From Siniperca chuatsi (lineage: Eukaryota; Chordata; Actinopteri; Centrarchiformes; Sinipercidae), in NCBI RefSeq assembly GCF_020085105.1, contig NC_058052.1, positions 18,826,733 to 18,890,732 of the forward strand: 64,000 nucleotides of DNA, read 5' to 3'. This document shows, piece by piece, positions 38,568 through 52,000 of this stretch (positions within the stretch are counted from its first letter, which is position 1; each line of letters opens with the position of its first letter). The notes under the pieces were generated by a model. The model was not told the DNA's origin. It worked only from the letters and a program-made list of their open reading frames with translations, and searched no databases. The position numbers and the translations under genes were made by a program.

Positions 38568-39048
38568 CCTCAAAAGGGCAGAAGCTCATTAATCTAAATT
38601 CCCTCACATTAGCAACACTATGCATTTCAGACTGCTCTTTACTCAGACTCAATAGCCATTCCAGCAGATCCATACATAGATCAAAACTCAACAGCTAATT
38701 CTAAGTGTGCCTCACATTTCTTGGAGCTTTGAGTTTTTTATCCTGTAGGTGCCCTGAGGAATACTGTGACCAGTTTTGTTCATGATGTTGATACATTATT
38801 AATATCACAGCAGGGGAGCAAATCGTTCCTGGCCAGATTGGGTTTGATCAATATCCTCAAAGGGCAGAAGCCTCATTAATCTAAAACTTCCCTCACATTA
38901 GCAGGACTGTCCAATTCAGACCACTCTTTGCTCCAGCGGATCCATACAGAGATCAAAACTCAACAGCTAATTTAGGAGTCTTGCTGTGAGCTCCCCAAGG
39001 AATACTGGGACATGTTTTGTTCATGATATTGATGCATTATGATTATTA
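38568..39048. repeat. Non-coding tandem duplication
   Basis: Copy 1 (38568-38805) and copy 2 (38855-39048) share in order GGGCAGAAGC(C)TCATTAATCT, TTCCCTCACATTAGCA, GCAGATCC/GCGGATCC-ATACA, GATCAAAACTCAACAGCTAA and GGAATACTG..(N)TTTTGTTCATGAT. Copy 2 is about 45 bp shorter. The spacer at 38815-38852 (GGAGCAAATCGTTCCTGGCC) is itself similar to 37591-37625. Confidence 0.88.
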
Positions 39049-39592
39049 TTATGGGGATCTTAATTTGTAAAGAAAACAATATGTTTTATAAAACATCCCG
39101 ATGAACATGTTTTACTTCTGTCAGGTAACAGCATTATTAGGTTTATTCAGTGCTTTCTGAAAGATTTTCATGAGCATAAAAGAGCTGGAGAATGTTTTAT
39201 TACCTGTAGAGGTCTATTATTCTACAATTAAAAATCACAAAAAACACCCATTTTCACAAGACTTGGTTTCTTTTCCTGAATTACACTGGAAATTTTGTGT
39301 CCTAATTAGGGTATAGATATAAGGTAAGTTTATTTGTAAACTGAAGCACCTTTCAACAACAGGGCAATTCAAACTGTTTTACATAAAAAAGGCATTAAGA
39401 CAAAATATAAAAGAAAGGCAAGTCAATAAAAAGGCCATAAATAGTTCTTTAAAAGAATAATATAAAAAGATAAAAAATAAGCTAAAATGTGTTACTCTGT
39501 ATCATTTATCTGATTCAGGAATTTGCTTTATATTGATCATATTTTAGGTGACTACCAGCAAAATTAAAAGAGATAAGTACATTAAAAGAGTA
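39049..39592. other. Non-coding stretch with a retroelement-tail-like repeat
   Basis: AAGTTTATTTGTAAACTGAA, CACCTTTCAACAACAGGGCA and ACTGTTTTACATAAAA (39325-39400) resemble a common fish repeat. The rest is AT-rich and unrecognised. Confidence 0.45.
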
Positions 39593-39897
39593 GAGCTGAA
39601 ACGATTAGTCGATTAATCAATCAGCCGATCGACAGACAATTCGAATCTAAATCATTTTTTAAGCAAAAATTCCAAACATGCAGGATTTGCTGCAAGTCTT
39701 ATGTGATAGTACACTAAATATCTATAAATTCTGGACTGTTAGTCGGACAAAACAAGCAATTTGAAAATATCACCTTGGCCTTGCCATGTATATTTTTCAC
39801 TATTTTCAGACATTTCATAGACCAAATTATTAATCAATTAACCAAAAAAAATTATCGGCAGACTAATCGATAAAAGTAATCGTTAATTGCAGCGTTA
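39593..39897. mobile_element. MITE-like repeat with CGATTAATC ends
   Basis: It starts AGAGCTGAAACGATTAGTCG ATTAATC and ends CTAATCGATAAAAGTAATCG followed by TTAATTGCAGC, forming imperfect terminal inverted repeats. The interior (GGACTGTTAGTCGGACAAAA, CAAGCAATTTGAA) matches a repeat that is abundant in teleosts. No coding capacity. Confidence 0.75.
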
Positions 39898-40985
39898 ATT
39901 TTGTTTTCAGCCAGAACTACAAAGATGATGGCTAAGGTCAATACTAAATGTGAGCACTGTGGCAGACATGCTGAGAGGTGATATTCTACCTGAGACCCAT
40001 TGCTGTTTAAAGATGTGCACGCACTATGTTATCTTCCTATGGACAGGCTAATCCATTACCAGCCTTCTTGCGGTGTGAGTGAAATACTCGTATTAGGGCA
40101 ACTGTGCGTTCAGAGGCATCATTCAGGACAATGAGCTATAGCCAGAGAGTGACAAGCTAGAAAAATGCCCCCACTTTTCAGGCTGTACAAATGACGTTTG
40201 GCCACGATAACTCACAACTGGACACTTCATTTCAAGTCGGGAGCTAGCTGGCCAGTCAAAAGCTATTATACCATCTTCTTTATTTGTGACCCATGGTTTT
40301 GGTAGTGGGGCCATCAAATAAATACTGCTAAAATGCCACTTCAGTCAAAAATATTGGCCAATTCTTTCTCTGTCGTGACTGGGTCCGGATGGCAACCTGT
40401 TTCTGATGGTATAAACCTTTTAAGAGTCAGGTGGTCGGGCAGCCGGCATCCATCAGGCCCAACAGCAACCCGAGTTAAGTGTTGGATATATATGCAAGTG
40501 AATAAGAGTGACCAATGCTGCTGATCCTTAGAGCTACTCTGAAAGCATAATAGTCAAATGAATTGATTACCAATTTATCATGGGGGAATTGCTTGCTTAG
40601 AGGAATAATCACTCACCGATAAAGAAGAAATGGCTATGAATACATTTCAAGGATGACAATCTTTGAGGAGTAATAGTATAATTTGTCACTTGTGACAGTC
40701 TATTTGATTGTTCTCGATATTTCAGCCTCCTGGAATATTGGACAGAATCACGCCGGATTGCCAGAGCCAGGCTGAGGTGTGTGAATTTGTCGAGTGGTGC
40801 TTTAATACGGTAATAAGGCAGTCAGAAGAACACTTAGACTTCCTAAGGTGACAGCAGCTTTATCGTGCATCGCCTCATAAAGTCCCATCATATCTGTTTG
40901 CCACTATTATCAAATGGCTGTTTAGCGTGCTCCTGTGTGTCCGTGTGTGGGTGTTTGAAAGAGAGAGAAAGAGAATGAGTGAACA

Positions 40986-41076
<91 letters not shown>

Positions 41077-44000
41077 CAGAGTGTGATGATGAGAGCACAA
41101 AAAGATCAGCATGAAAAGTGAGTTGATCCTGGCTGGGGGCAGAAATACTGTAAGGGCCACAAAGATTTTTAGCTTTTATAAGAAAAATAAGCCCATCCTC
41201 CCACACTTAAGTGAAACATTTCTTTTTTTGCTCCTATTCCCTCCTGAAGCCCAGGCAGTTGTGGTCAAACTTAGGTCAATAAAATGTCTGTCTGTCCATT
41301 GAGTTGCCACATCTATCAAAAGATGAAAGTTTGTCTTTAAAGGAGAGATAGAATTCAGTGGGGAGAGAGTGGGCCCTTTCTGTGAGGCATGCAGGAAATT
41401 AATCAAGGAAATGGGGTTTTTGGTGTGCCTATATCACATCTAATCTATCCTTTGTCCACATGTAGCCGACTCCAAGCCTCACCAATCAAGAGCGACACGC
41501 TGGCTTTATGAAAAGCCACTTGTTCCCTGCATAATTGGGGGGTCTCATTGCTGAGTTAAATGGGAGGTGGAGGTGGAGGGAGGGGCAGTCTTGTTTGCCC
41601 ATGTAAAGTGTGATCCAGATAATAGCATTCTCATCAAAGGCAGCAATTACATTCATTACAACAGCGCAAGGCGCGCCTGCAAGGAAATTAAGTGGTGAAA
41701 GGAAAGAAAAGCTTAATATATACCTCCTTTATCCTATCCCCCACCTCTCAGTTCTTTTTCAAATGCTCCTCGTGGAGCGGGAGACCTCAAGAAAGAAACA
41801 GTCTCAGTAAGAGAAGAATAAATCTTGTCAAAGTCCCCCTTCACCTTTCTGCCTCCAAGAGGCTCCCGTCTACCGTTACTATGGCTGCACTTGTCTAGGA
41901 TTAAAAAGCTTTTCCTGGAGGGTAATCTCTAATGCAGTTTTTACACAAGCCCAACAAATGACACCAAGTCTTTAAAAACTGCTTAAGACCTTCTCTAAAT
42001 TAAATTCCAATTTCTTTCAGGAAAGGAGGAGCAAATGAATTGTCTTGTGTGGCGTTAAACTACAAACAGCCTGTAAATCAAGCAGTTAAGAGGAGAAGGG
42101 AACCTTTTCATTCAGCCTTTTAAATGTGAATCAGAGCAAGTGGATAACACTGCAACCTTCTCAAAGACAGGTGTTGTCCCAGAGCCCTTTCTACACGTGG
42201 CAGTGTGTATATTCAAACTCGCTCATATAATTTAGTTGAGTCTTGTAAAGGCTCTGAGTTCAAGTCAGACCTTTACAAAACGTTAAGTATATGAGTAATT
42301 GTGTAATTGTATCAAAATAGACAAATTTTGGATTAGCGTGTTTGATTTATATTACATTAAATCTTATGTATCCATGGCTGAAGGTAACTCATTCAACATC
42401 CAACACGGTTTTTCAACAAATCTGAAGTTTACTGTAGGAAGTAATTTCTATGCAAGCTTCCATCAGTGTGACCACAGCATTATTGGGTGTAAATGCCAGC
42501 CCTATTAGAGTATTACCTGCTCTCAGTCTCATTAATACATGCTCACTGCCCTTTAAAAGAACAGCTTAATATATCGTGCAGTGGACATGTCATTAATGCA
42601 AAATTAAGTTTGACCAATTATTCCCCTTAAGTATTTTTAGGCTTAATAAATCTGTCCTTCAAACTAAATGCCACATTGGTTATAACTGCAGGAAATGCTT
42701 AGTTGGAAATACAACACAAGATTATTGTTTTAATGATTTATGTTATAAGAATTAAAAACAAAACTATTGAAACAAATGAGAGCACGAGAAGTGTGCACTT
42801 TGTCTTTTCGTGCCGACAAATCATTGTGGCTGTGTGTAAATTATTCAACAGGATCTGGCCCCGGTGGAAACCTGAGCATAATTCAATTGCAATAAAATAA
42901 CATTAGTGTGGACAGGCTGTTAGAAGGTGATGTAATTGGCCACTCCGGCGGTCATGGTTCAACTGATAAGGTCGACTGTCCCGTCTTTCACTGGTCCTGT
43001 ACATGCTGTCCCTGGGGACTGGCAGCTGACACAGGCAGGACTCACTTGCTGACTGTACACTGAGCTTTCCATGTCTGTACAGTGACAGCCATGATCTGTG
43101 TAATCTTGATGAGTCAAGCCTTTTTAGTAAGGTTAGGACTGAACAATACCAGCCTATGTGTCTTAGCTTTGTATCTTGTGTCATGTGGAGTACCTGTGTC
43201 TCAAAACAGTGTGTGGTAGAATGGGAAGTACCTATTTCACCACTGAGACATGTTCGCCATCTACTGTCCATATGTAGAACTGTACTCACATGTGGATGGG
43301 CAACAGCAGGTGTACATGCAGGACCAAATGTACCTCAATCAAAAAATATTAGAATAAAATGGTAAAATACTCAAATAATTATCTAAAGTGACACACAAAC
43401 ACATCATACACAAGCCCAGTTACTATACAGAATATAGTGTAGATAGTTAGATTTCTTAGATTTCTTTCAACACCAAACGAGTGACTCATGTTACAAAGTA
43501 AAGAATTCACTGATAGCAGGTTTACATTACTGCTGTAATTACTGCTCTGACAGTTGCAGTTGTAATGTGGTAAAAGGATACAGTGGCGTAACTCAACTTA
43601 GTCATTTATCATCTTCTCCTCAGTGGTTTTCCTACAACTTTGACACAAATGGGGCAATGTGATCTTCACCAAGCGCTTACTGGTAAATTATTGATTGTGA
43701 TAAAACATGAATGAGCCAATAGCTTTTGAAAGTAATGCAATTGTTGTGCCTCATTTGCAACTTGCGCATTTGCGCAATTGCAAGCTGTAAAAAAGTGTGT
43801 CATGTCACGGATGTGAGTGGATATGCTATCAGTTAACTTCATTAGCTGGTGGCAAATGATGGGTGTTTCAAATCCACAAATGCTATTTAAAAAGAGATTG
43901 TAGAAAACAAGTCCCTTCAAGAATAAGCCTATACTTGAACATTTAAATGCTGATACTAAACACCAACTCAATGGTAGGATCTCACCATGTGCCAATCTAA

Positions 44001-44500
44001 AGTTGTGCACTAATCAGAATTTAAGAGAAAAGTTTGTTGTCTTAGCCTAATGTTAATGCTGAAAATTTGCAAGGGGAAAAATAGTTGCATATTTTATTAG
44101 AGAGCCAATAACACACTGTAACATCACTTTCAGGGCTGTTCAAATGTGAATCCCCTGTCAAAGGTGCATTTTAGCTAGTTGCATCAAGTTTGTTTGTAGA
44201 TGTATGGAAAGCACTGCTTTACACATTTATTTTCAAAACATTCTAAATGAGTACGCCTATGCATTTCTAAATAATACATTATTTATGATAAACTTACCCA
44301 ATCCTCTGAAGCACGTTCCTAGGCCTTGTTCACTATCAGAATTGATAACTGCGGTCTTCAGGCACAAAAATATGTCAAGTAGGTGCGTTGTCGATTCATA
44401 TTGCACTTCAAATGTTGAATAACAATCTTTCTGTTGATTTTCATACTATGTGAGAAACTGTATTACTTTGTATTTTGAACAAAGTTACAGCTTCTGTGTT
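39898..44500. other. Non-coding region left of ikzf5
   Basis: No gene recognised. There is a very long (GT)n at 40990-41074. Patches at about 40120-40300, 41480-41720 and 42000-42200 are non-repetitive and could be regulatory. Acadsb, which I recall beside IKZF5 in mammals, is not seen in this interval. Confidence 0.4.
40990..41074. repeat. (GT)n microsatellite
   Basis: About 42 uninterrupted GT units, the longest pure dinucleotide GT run in the window. Confidence 0.97.
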
Positions 44501-45006
44501 GGGAACCTCTTCGCGGTTACATTGCGCTTGTGGCGGGACGGTTTTTACCGGTGCACACACAGAGTGAACTTTCACCCCTCAAACTGGTTTATTGTTTTGA
44601 TTTAACAGGTTGTCTTTTCGTGTGAATTGTAGCAAGTGGGTCGACGGGAAGAAAATTTTAAAACTAGCAGTAGTGTTGAGGATTTACTCAAACGCGTACA
44701 GACGATGTAAATAATGAACATGTCGACCAGATACCGACGTTTTTGTTGACAAAGATGCTTCATCCAAGATAAGCTAACGTTAGCTGTCTGGCTAATGTAG
44801 CGTACGTAGCTTTGGTAACAACATGACGGTGATGAGAAGCGGTGTGTAGGAGCGACCGACCAGTCATCGGATCGCGTCGATTTCCTGCTTGTCAATCACA
44901 GATTTCCAGGATTTTCCTGTTTTTGTGTCTGGATAGCCACAAAACGGCGTTTCCAACCAAACAAACAAAACTGATTATATTTAATCGACAAGTTATCTTG
45001 GAAGAG
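44500..45006 (+). promoter_or_regulatory. ikzf5: ikzf5 promoter and probable non-coding first exon
   Basis: The region is CpG-richer than its surroundings. A GAAGAG|GTAGGTG splice donor at 45006/45007 would end a non-coding exon, since a matching acceptor (TTTGCTCTTCAG) opens the first coding exon at 45179. A 12-bp palindrome GCTAACGTTAGC lies at 44773-44784. The transcription start was not located. Confidence 0.5.
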
Positions 45007-45217
45007 GTAGGTGTAAGTTAACGTTACATCTCTGAAAATCAGCTAGCTAACGTTGGCGATAGTGCTACTTTGACTTTTTTTTTTTTTTAATCCGGTTGGT
45101 TGCATGTGTGTGTTTCTATAATATTTTAGTCATGTAGTTTATTTCCTGACTTCATGTTGATTCATCTTTGCTCTTCAGTAATTGTGGTCGGGTGGACATT
45201 TGCATCACTTTCTTTCA

Positions 45218-47076
45218 ATGGGTGAAGAAAAGCCGGACACGCTTGACTTTGTGAAGGATTTTCAGGAGTATCTGAGCCAGCAGACTCAACATGTCAACAT
45301 GATATCAGGCTCTGTCAGCGGCGTCAAGGAGGCGGACGAGCTGCCTCCAGGTAACTAGCTATGTATCATTTAGTGTTTACAACCCTTAAACGTAAATTCA
45401 CCAGTTTTCAAGAGCAGTTAGGAGGCTGAGTTTGGTGCTGTTTGACAGTTTATTTTTAGGCAAACTGCTGACATATTCACCTATAAGCATTATCTGATAT
45501 CTGATACTTAACACCATTTGCAGTTTCATGAATGTTATCATAGGGGTAACTGCTGAGTAATAAGGTATAGTTATCCATATGATTCTTCAATAAGTCTGTG
45601 ATAAATATTACTGTATGCAGTTCAACACAAATGTAACTGAAGTGTTGGACTACATGTTATTTTGTAATCAACTGGAATGCCAGCTGTAGAAATGCACTAA
45701 AAGCAGCTACAGTGTTCATGAAAAGTATATATCACTGCTGAATAATTTGTTTCCCTAGATAGTAAAGTATAATCTGAGTTTGCATGGTATGTCATTTTTC
45801 ATTTTTTCTGTGTATAAATTAAATAAATAAATAAGTCCTGCTAATGTTCCTGTATGCAGACTGCAGTCAGAATGGACTGGATCACCCCTCAGTGGACATG
45901 TCACTGGAGGACAGCTCAGGGATCCTGGTGGATGGATTTGAGAGGACCTATGACGGCAAGCTCAAGTGCCGCTACTGCAACTATGCCACCAGAGGCACAG
46001 CAAGACTCATTGAGCACATCCGAATTCACACAGGTAAGTGTTAATAGTTAATTTTCAGTGGATAACATTGACACAGTTTTGTTACTTAGCCTGCTTTCCT
46101 CAATTAAACAGGAGAGAAACCTCACCGCTGCCACCTCTGCCCATTTGCTTCAGCCTACGAGCGTCACCTGGAGGCCCACATGCGATCACACACAGGCGAG
46201 AAGCCTTATAAGTGTGAACTGTGCTCCTTCCGCTGCAGTGATCGTAGCAACTTGTCGCACCATCGGCGTCGTCGGCACAAACTCCTACCAATGAAAGGTG
46301 CTCGCTCACTTTCCCATAAGAAGATGCTGAGTGTTTTACAGAAGAAGGCGAGCTCACTGGGCTACGGCCGCCGACTCCTCATCAACTTCAGCCCCCCTTC
46401 TATGGTGGTGCACAAGGCTGACAATGTGAACGACTTCTCCCATGAGCTGCCCCACTTACGTCAGGAGACCTATGATAATCAGAGTCGAGCAGTCGAGAAC
46501 GGGCACTCCACAAATCAAAATCACCATCACCATGATATGGTTATGGATAACCCCCTGAACCAGCTGTCCACTCTGGCAGGCCAGTTGGCCAGCCTCCCTT
46601 CAGAGTCCCAGGCCCAGACTCAACCTCCCATGTCTCCAGGAGCAGAATCTATCGTCGATGAGAAGCCCTTCCTCATCCAGCAGCCCCACCCTGCCACAGC
46701 TCCCGTGGCTGTCACAGCCAGCATGGTCCATGCCTCCTCCTCTTCCCCAATCACCCCAGAGCCCCGGGCTCCTCCCCACAGCAATTGCAGCCCTGGAGGG
46801 GGACCCTGTAGCGAGCACAGTGGCCGCACCAGTACCCCCAGTATCTCCAATAGCCAACCCAGTACGCCGGCCCCAGGCCTGTCCGCTCCACTCCAGGACC
46901 CCCACATGCTGCATCACTGCCAGCACTGTGACATCTACTTTCCCGACAACATCCTCTACACCATTCACATGGGCTGCCACGGCTACGAGAACCCATTCCA
47001 GTGCAACATCTGTGGCCACAAGTGCAAGAGCAAATATGACTTTGCCTGCCACTTTGCCCGCGGGCAGCACAAGTAA
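45218..47076 (+). CDS. ikzf5: Ikaros family zinc finger protein 5 (Pegasus), three coding exons
   Basis: Coding exons are 45218-45350, 45860-46033 and 46112-47076, with GT-AG junctions in phase 1. They give 423 residues, against 419 that I recall for human IKZF5. The N-terminus MGEEKPDTLDFVKDF and VNMISGSVSG match IKZF5. Three adjacent C2H2 fingers bind DNA: finger 1 starts at Cys81 and Cys84 (CRYCNYA), finger 2 at Cys109 and Cys112, finger 3 CELCSFRCSDRSNLSHH. The middle is Pro/Ser-rich with DNPLNQLSTLAGQL. Two C-terminal fingers (about 372-423, HCQHCDIYF and CNICGHKC) form the Ikaros-family dimerisation domain. From family knowledge it is a nuclear transcription factor; human variants affect platelets. 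The upstream non-coding exon is inferred. The 3' end faces the 3' end of the CUB/ZP gene about 2 kb away. Confidence 0.97.
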
Positions 47077-49045
47077 TGGATGTGCAGTGAGGAAAAATTT
47101 GAAAGAACTTTTAATGGACAACTTTGTTTTATTAATTCCATAGTAATTTTATTTATTGGTCTTTTACTTGGCCCTGATGTAGCCTAGCCTTTGAAAGTTC
47201 TACTTATACCAGAAAATGTCAACATTCATATGGTTTCATTTTGTATGGTGCCCATTCAAGTGTATTATAAAGGGATGATCAGTGTTTTCAACAGGTTGAG
47301 AATTTGTTTGTGGTGGCGGAAGGAGTTACATACATGTGCTGTTATAAATCAGAAAAAACAACTTCTCTACTTAGCCAAACTAATTAACCTGGTTTAATGC
47401 ATTAGGTTAACAAATTCACAATATCCTCCCCATAAACATAACATCACCTCATGGAGTGGGAAAAAATGACTAGTTCACCTGTGCCTGCCAAGACAGATAA
47501 GGGGGAGGGCCTATTCACACAGAAAATAGTCTCTCACTCTCAACAGCATGTCCCTTTAGAAAAATACAAAATGGAAAAAAAAGAAGGAATAAATGTTTTT
47601 TGCAGGGCGACTCTGAGTGGGCTACCCAAATAAGTTCTCAGCACTCCTGGAGCTATATCTAAAGATTGCTCTGATGATACTAACACAGGAGTGAAACCGT
47701 TGGCCTAGAGTGATCTTACTTAAGCCTTGTTGAAATTATTTCAGTGCTTGGTGCATTACTACTATTTCTTTGCAGTGCCTGACATAGTCACTTTTTTGTG
47801 TGTCCAATATAGAGAGGACTGTTATTTTGAAGATTAATAGATATTATTAATAAGATAATATCCTCTTCTTACTGTAATGGATAGGCCTAGAACCTTAGAA
47901 AAAGGTTGGCCATTGTAGTTTTCTATTGTAGCCATGATTTTTTTTGCCAAAATTCTGCTCCATGAATGCTGCTAAGAAACCTTGGGATCAAAACTATATG
48001 GATGGCACCCACAGTAAAAACTGGCCACACTTTGTATCAGTGGTTTTTGGTCAACCAGCTAAGTGATTAAATTAGATTTTGTAGAAGTTGTGTTGTTTTG
48101 AAGTCCCTCCAGTGCCCTTCTTTGACCAGCATCATGGTAACTTCACTCATTTAGTTAAAAGGGTTTTGCATATCCTTTTAATTACGTCATGTCACATTCT
48201 GATCTTTGGATATTGTATGAAGACTTTGATATCCAGTGTCTTCGTGTTTAGGACAGAATCACAAAGTCTCATCTGATGTGAACACTTTTTCAGAATTGCC
48301 ACGTAGTACTGGGGATGCCACATTTTAGCCTATGTGATAAACACCGAGATTCCCCATTTATCATATGGATCCCAGTGCTTTTCTGAATATTTACTGAGTA
48401 TTGTATTCTGAGTGGTTGGATAGATGTTCAGTGTCAAAAAAGCAAAATCGTGTTGTAGTAAGACTGCTATTTTAGCAAGATTGTTCTTTGTCTTGGGTAC
48501 TGTTGTCTGTTGCTTAGCAACATGCGTGGAAAACATAGTTACTGTTTTTAGGGCCACCTCCTTGTCACCATGCTTACCAGTAATAGGGGCATCCAGTAAT
48601 GACTGCCTTATGTTCTCTCAGTGTGTCGTAGGTTCATAGGTAAAGGTGAATGTTGAAGCCTTTTGGCGATCTCTCTCTCCCTCTGGGATGGCAAATCATT
48701 TTATTGTAACATGGATTAATCAAACTAATTTATAAGTAAAGTGTTTTCTAACTGAGTTGCACTTTGTCTTTTGTTTTCTTTTTCTTCATCTTCTTTGTAT
48801 TCAAGAACAAAAATCAATACCAGTGATATTATTATTATTATTATTATTATTATGTTTATATTCAATGTTCATTTAACAGTATGACATAATGAAATACACA
48901 AACAGATTGTCTTTTGATGATGATTTTAATCAGGTAATGTGATAAAGAGAAAAATGGTGAGTATAATTCAGTATCACAATTAACAGCATGGCAAGAGCTG
49001 TAATGATTGATAAAGATGATTGAAGTAGCTCATTGCATCATCAAG
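47077..49045. other. Tail-to-tail intergenic region between ikzf5 and the CUB/ZP gene
   Basis: It probably contains the ikzf5 3' UTR; GGAATAAATG near 47588 is one possible polyadenylation signal. (ATT)n at 48831-48853 separates it from the 3' flank of the minus-strand gene. No further gene recognised. Confidence 0.5.
48831..48853. repeat. (ATT)n microsatellite
   Basis: About eight ATT units. Confidence 0.92.
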
Positions 49046-52000
49046 TTAAGCCTTGTCCTGCTTATCACTCCCTTCTTCCTTTTCCTCAGGGTCTGGTAAA
49101 GAGAAATAGGAAAATGTCTTTTATTGTAATGCTTTCTTGAGATCATGATATCAAAATGAGGTTTCTTACTGCTAACCTAATTATAATAATTCTTCAATTG
49201 ATCCACTCTGGGTATCAAAACCAAGTACAAATGGCTACAGACCTTTGAGTTGGATGGGACCCAGGACCAAAGTTTGGCTGTCATGTTCTGACCCCAGGTC
49301 TCTGGCCTTACGTTTTTGGCAGCCACGGCGGCAGCGGGAATTGTAGTCCGAGGCTTGACATATCAGGACCTTGCACTGGATGTACACCGACTCTGTGGCT
49401 CGCAGGAACTGGAAGGCCTTAAATGTGAAACGGGCATAGGCTCGGGTGCCAGTGATGTAGACCTGGTAGGTGTTGTCCACAGAACATCTAAAGGTGAAAC
49501 AGACTGTTACTGGACAATACTAGTACTATGAATATATAAGGTTAACAGAAGAGCAAGGTCCTGTATCCACCAAGTACTTTTTTTTGCAGTGGTAAAAAAA
49601 AGAAGTATTCGGTTCCCCTACTTAAGTAAAAGTACCAATACCACAATGTAAAAATACAGGTAGAAGCCCCACATTCAAAATCCTACTTAAGTAAGTATCA
49701 TCAGCTAAATGTACTTAATTATCAAAAGTAAAAGTACTTCTGTAGAAAAATGGCCCTTGACTTACATATTATTAAATATTACATTATCAGATTGTTAATA
49801 CTAATGCATAAGCAGCATTTTAATGTTGTAGCTGGTCATGGTGCAGCTACTTTTAACTAGTTGGGTAGTTTAGTCTAGTGCAACATGAGGATCCGGCCTG
49901 TTCCAAAGAGTCACCAGATAAATCTGGGGGTCGTGAGATGATTATTGGGATAGGGGGGAAAAAACAAGTTCTTCAACACAAATTTATATTGTATTTTTTT
50001 TTTTTACTTTCTGTAATCTTTGCTTTTTTGATGTAATATTCGATCCTTTTGTATTGTTATTTAAATGAAGCCATCAGAGATGTTTACAAGGGAAATGTCT
50101 CTGGTGGAACTGCTAAAAAGTCAGAGTGAAAGAGTCACAAGTCAAAAAGTATTCTTTAATCTTTAATAATGCAATATATAAGCCTATCATATGTGTTTTA
50201 ATGTAAAATCTTAATCTGAAAAGTAACTAGTAAATAGCTGTAAAATAAATGTACTAAAGGGAGTAAAAAGTATAATATTGCCATCTGAAATGTAGTGGAG
50301 TATTAGTATGAGGTAGCAGAAAATGGAAATACTCAAGTACCTCTAAATTGTTCAAAAGTACAGTACTTCAGTAAATGCACTTTCTGCCACTGATATTTGG
50401 TGGTATTTACTAGATGTTTCAGCATTAATCACACAAATCTGTTCTTACTTTTAAAAAACAGGCACAGGAACCCAGCGTAGGTTAGTTACTTAATCTACAC
50501 TGCTTGCAGGGAGCAATGAAGCAAGGTACAGTCTCATCTTACCCGTTACGGACCAGGTAGTAAGATCTGGACTGGAAATCATGGGGTGATGGTGAGGCCA
50601 CACAGGTGTCAAGATAGAGGACCAGGGTGTTGTCACCCCTCCTCAGGTCCACTTGGACATACAAGTTCTGGTTGAGTGTCACTTTGTATGGAACTTGAGT
50701 CACCTGAGAGTGTAAAAGCAAAATGTCAGCATGGTGTAAGTATTTACAAGAGGAATTTTCTGTACAGTCACCCCTTTACTACCTGAACACACCTTGTAGT
50801 AGAAGCTGCTGGATGTATAGAAGTCCATGCTGGTATTGAACCTGCCTGTGCCTGTAATGCTGCTGTTATCACGATGATGGACAAGGTACATAATCTGGGC
50901 CACTGAGTCCTGCTCCATTCGACAGCTCACGTTCAGCTTCAAGTGAGACTGGCGTGTGATCTCTCCGGAGTTAGAGGTGTAGGCACGGAGAGCGTTGGTG
51001 TACACAACTCTGCCATTCTCAAACTGGTCATGGTAGAAGATATTGAAAAATAATCACACTCAAGATTCCACTGACATCTGCATCAATGTCCTTAACATCA
51101 CAGTAATTTGTGGGAGAATTATTAGGAAGTATTGTATATTGTTAATGTTTTCAAGAAGGTGATGAGTTGTCTACCTTTCGAATGTTGCCACAAGTGTTTA
51201 TGGGGAAACTGAAGACCACCTGATATCTGGAAACCTGGGGTCTGCAGTGTGGGTCATTCAGGTACAGACTGTGGTCGTCGTAGCCGAGAGAATTCAGATA
51301 AGTCTTCTCAATCACAATGTTCATGTTGTCTGAGGAGCAGTCCACTCGACCTGACAAAGGACCGTGTTCACAAGATATTTACAACAGCTTAAATTACTTT
51401 TAGGATGAAGGTGTAAGATTACATAATGTTTTAAGCCATGCTAGCTGTGTGGTTCTATGGTTGGTTGGTCGGTTTGTTGGTTGGGCTTTCCACCACTTTG
51501 GTTAAAAAGAGAATAACCTAAATTGAAGCAGCAGAGGCCGAAATATCCTGACTTTTAGTCCCTGGAATGCGAGTAAAAATGCTGGATCCTACATTACCCA
51601 CAATACAACAATATCTTTTTGGTAGACCCTCCCTGCCTAATAAATTCCCATGTCTTTCAAACTACATATTCCCCAGTTTGTAATTCATGATTTCTGTGGT
51701 AACTGTAGTCTACTGCCCAAATTGATGTAGCCCTCATGACATCATCATTTCCTCTGACTTTAAAAAAGCTTTACAAGCCACACTAGACATTATTCATTTA
51801 CACAGGAGCTAAGTAAGTCCACAAGAAACATTTAACACACATATAATAAAATCAAAATTAGACATATTTTACCCACTATTAAATCTACCATAATGGTACC
51901 TGAGTTTGGTGGCAGAGAGCTTATGAAGTCAGCGCTGAACCCCCGGCCAACCACAGAACTATCAGTCCGGAAGAGCACAGTCATGTAGTTGGAGGAGGAG

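Noticed and set aside
44602-44895. Minus-strand open frame of 97 codons next to the ikzf5 promoter, considered as a divergent gene
   Set aside because: No similarity to a mitochondrial acyl-CoA dehydrogenase or any other family; the CpG-rich promoter explains the openness.
46600-47121. Minus-strand open frame of 173 codons opposite ikzf5
   Set aside because: Shadow of the Pro/Ser-rich coding exon of ikzf5; no recognisable domain.
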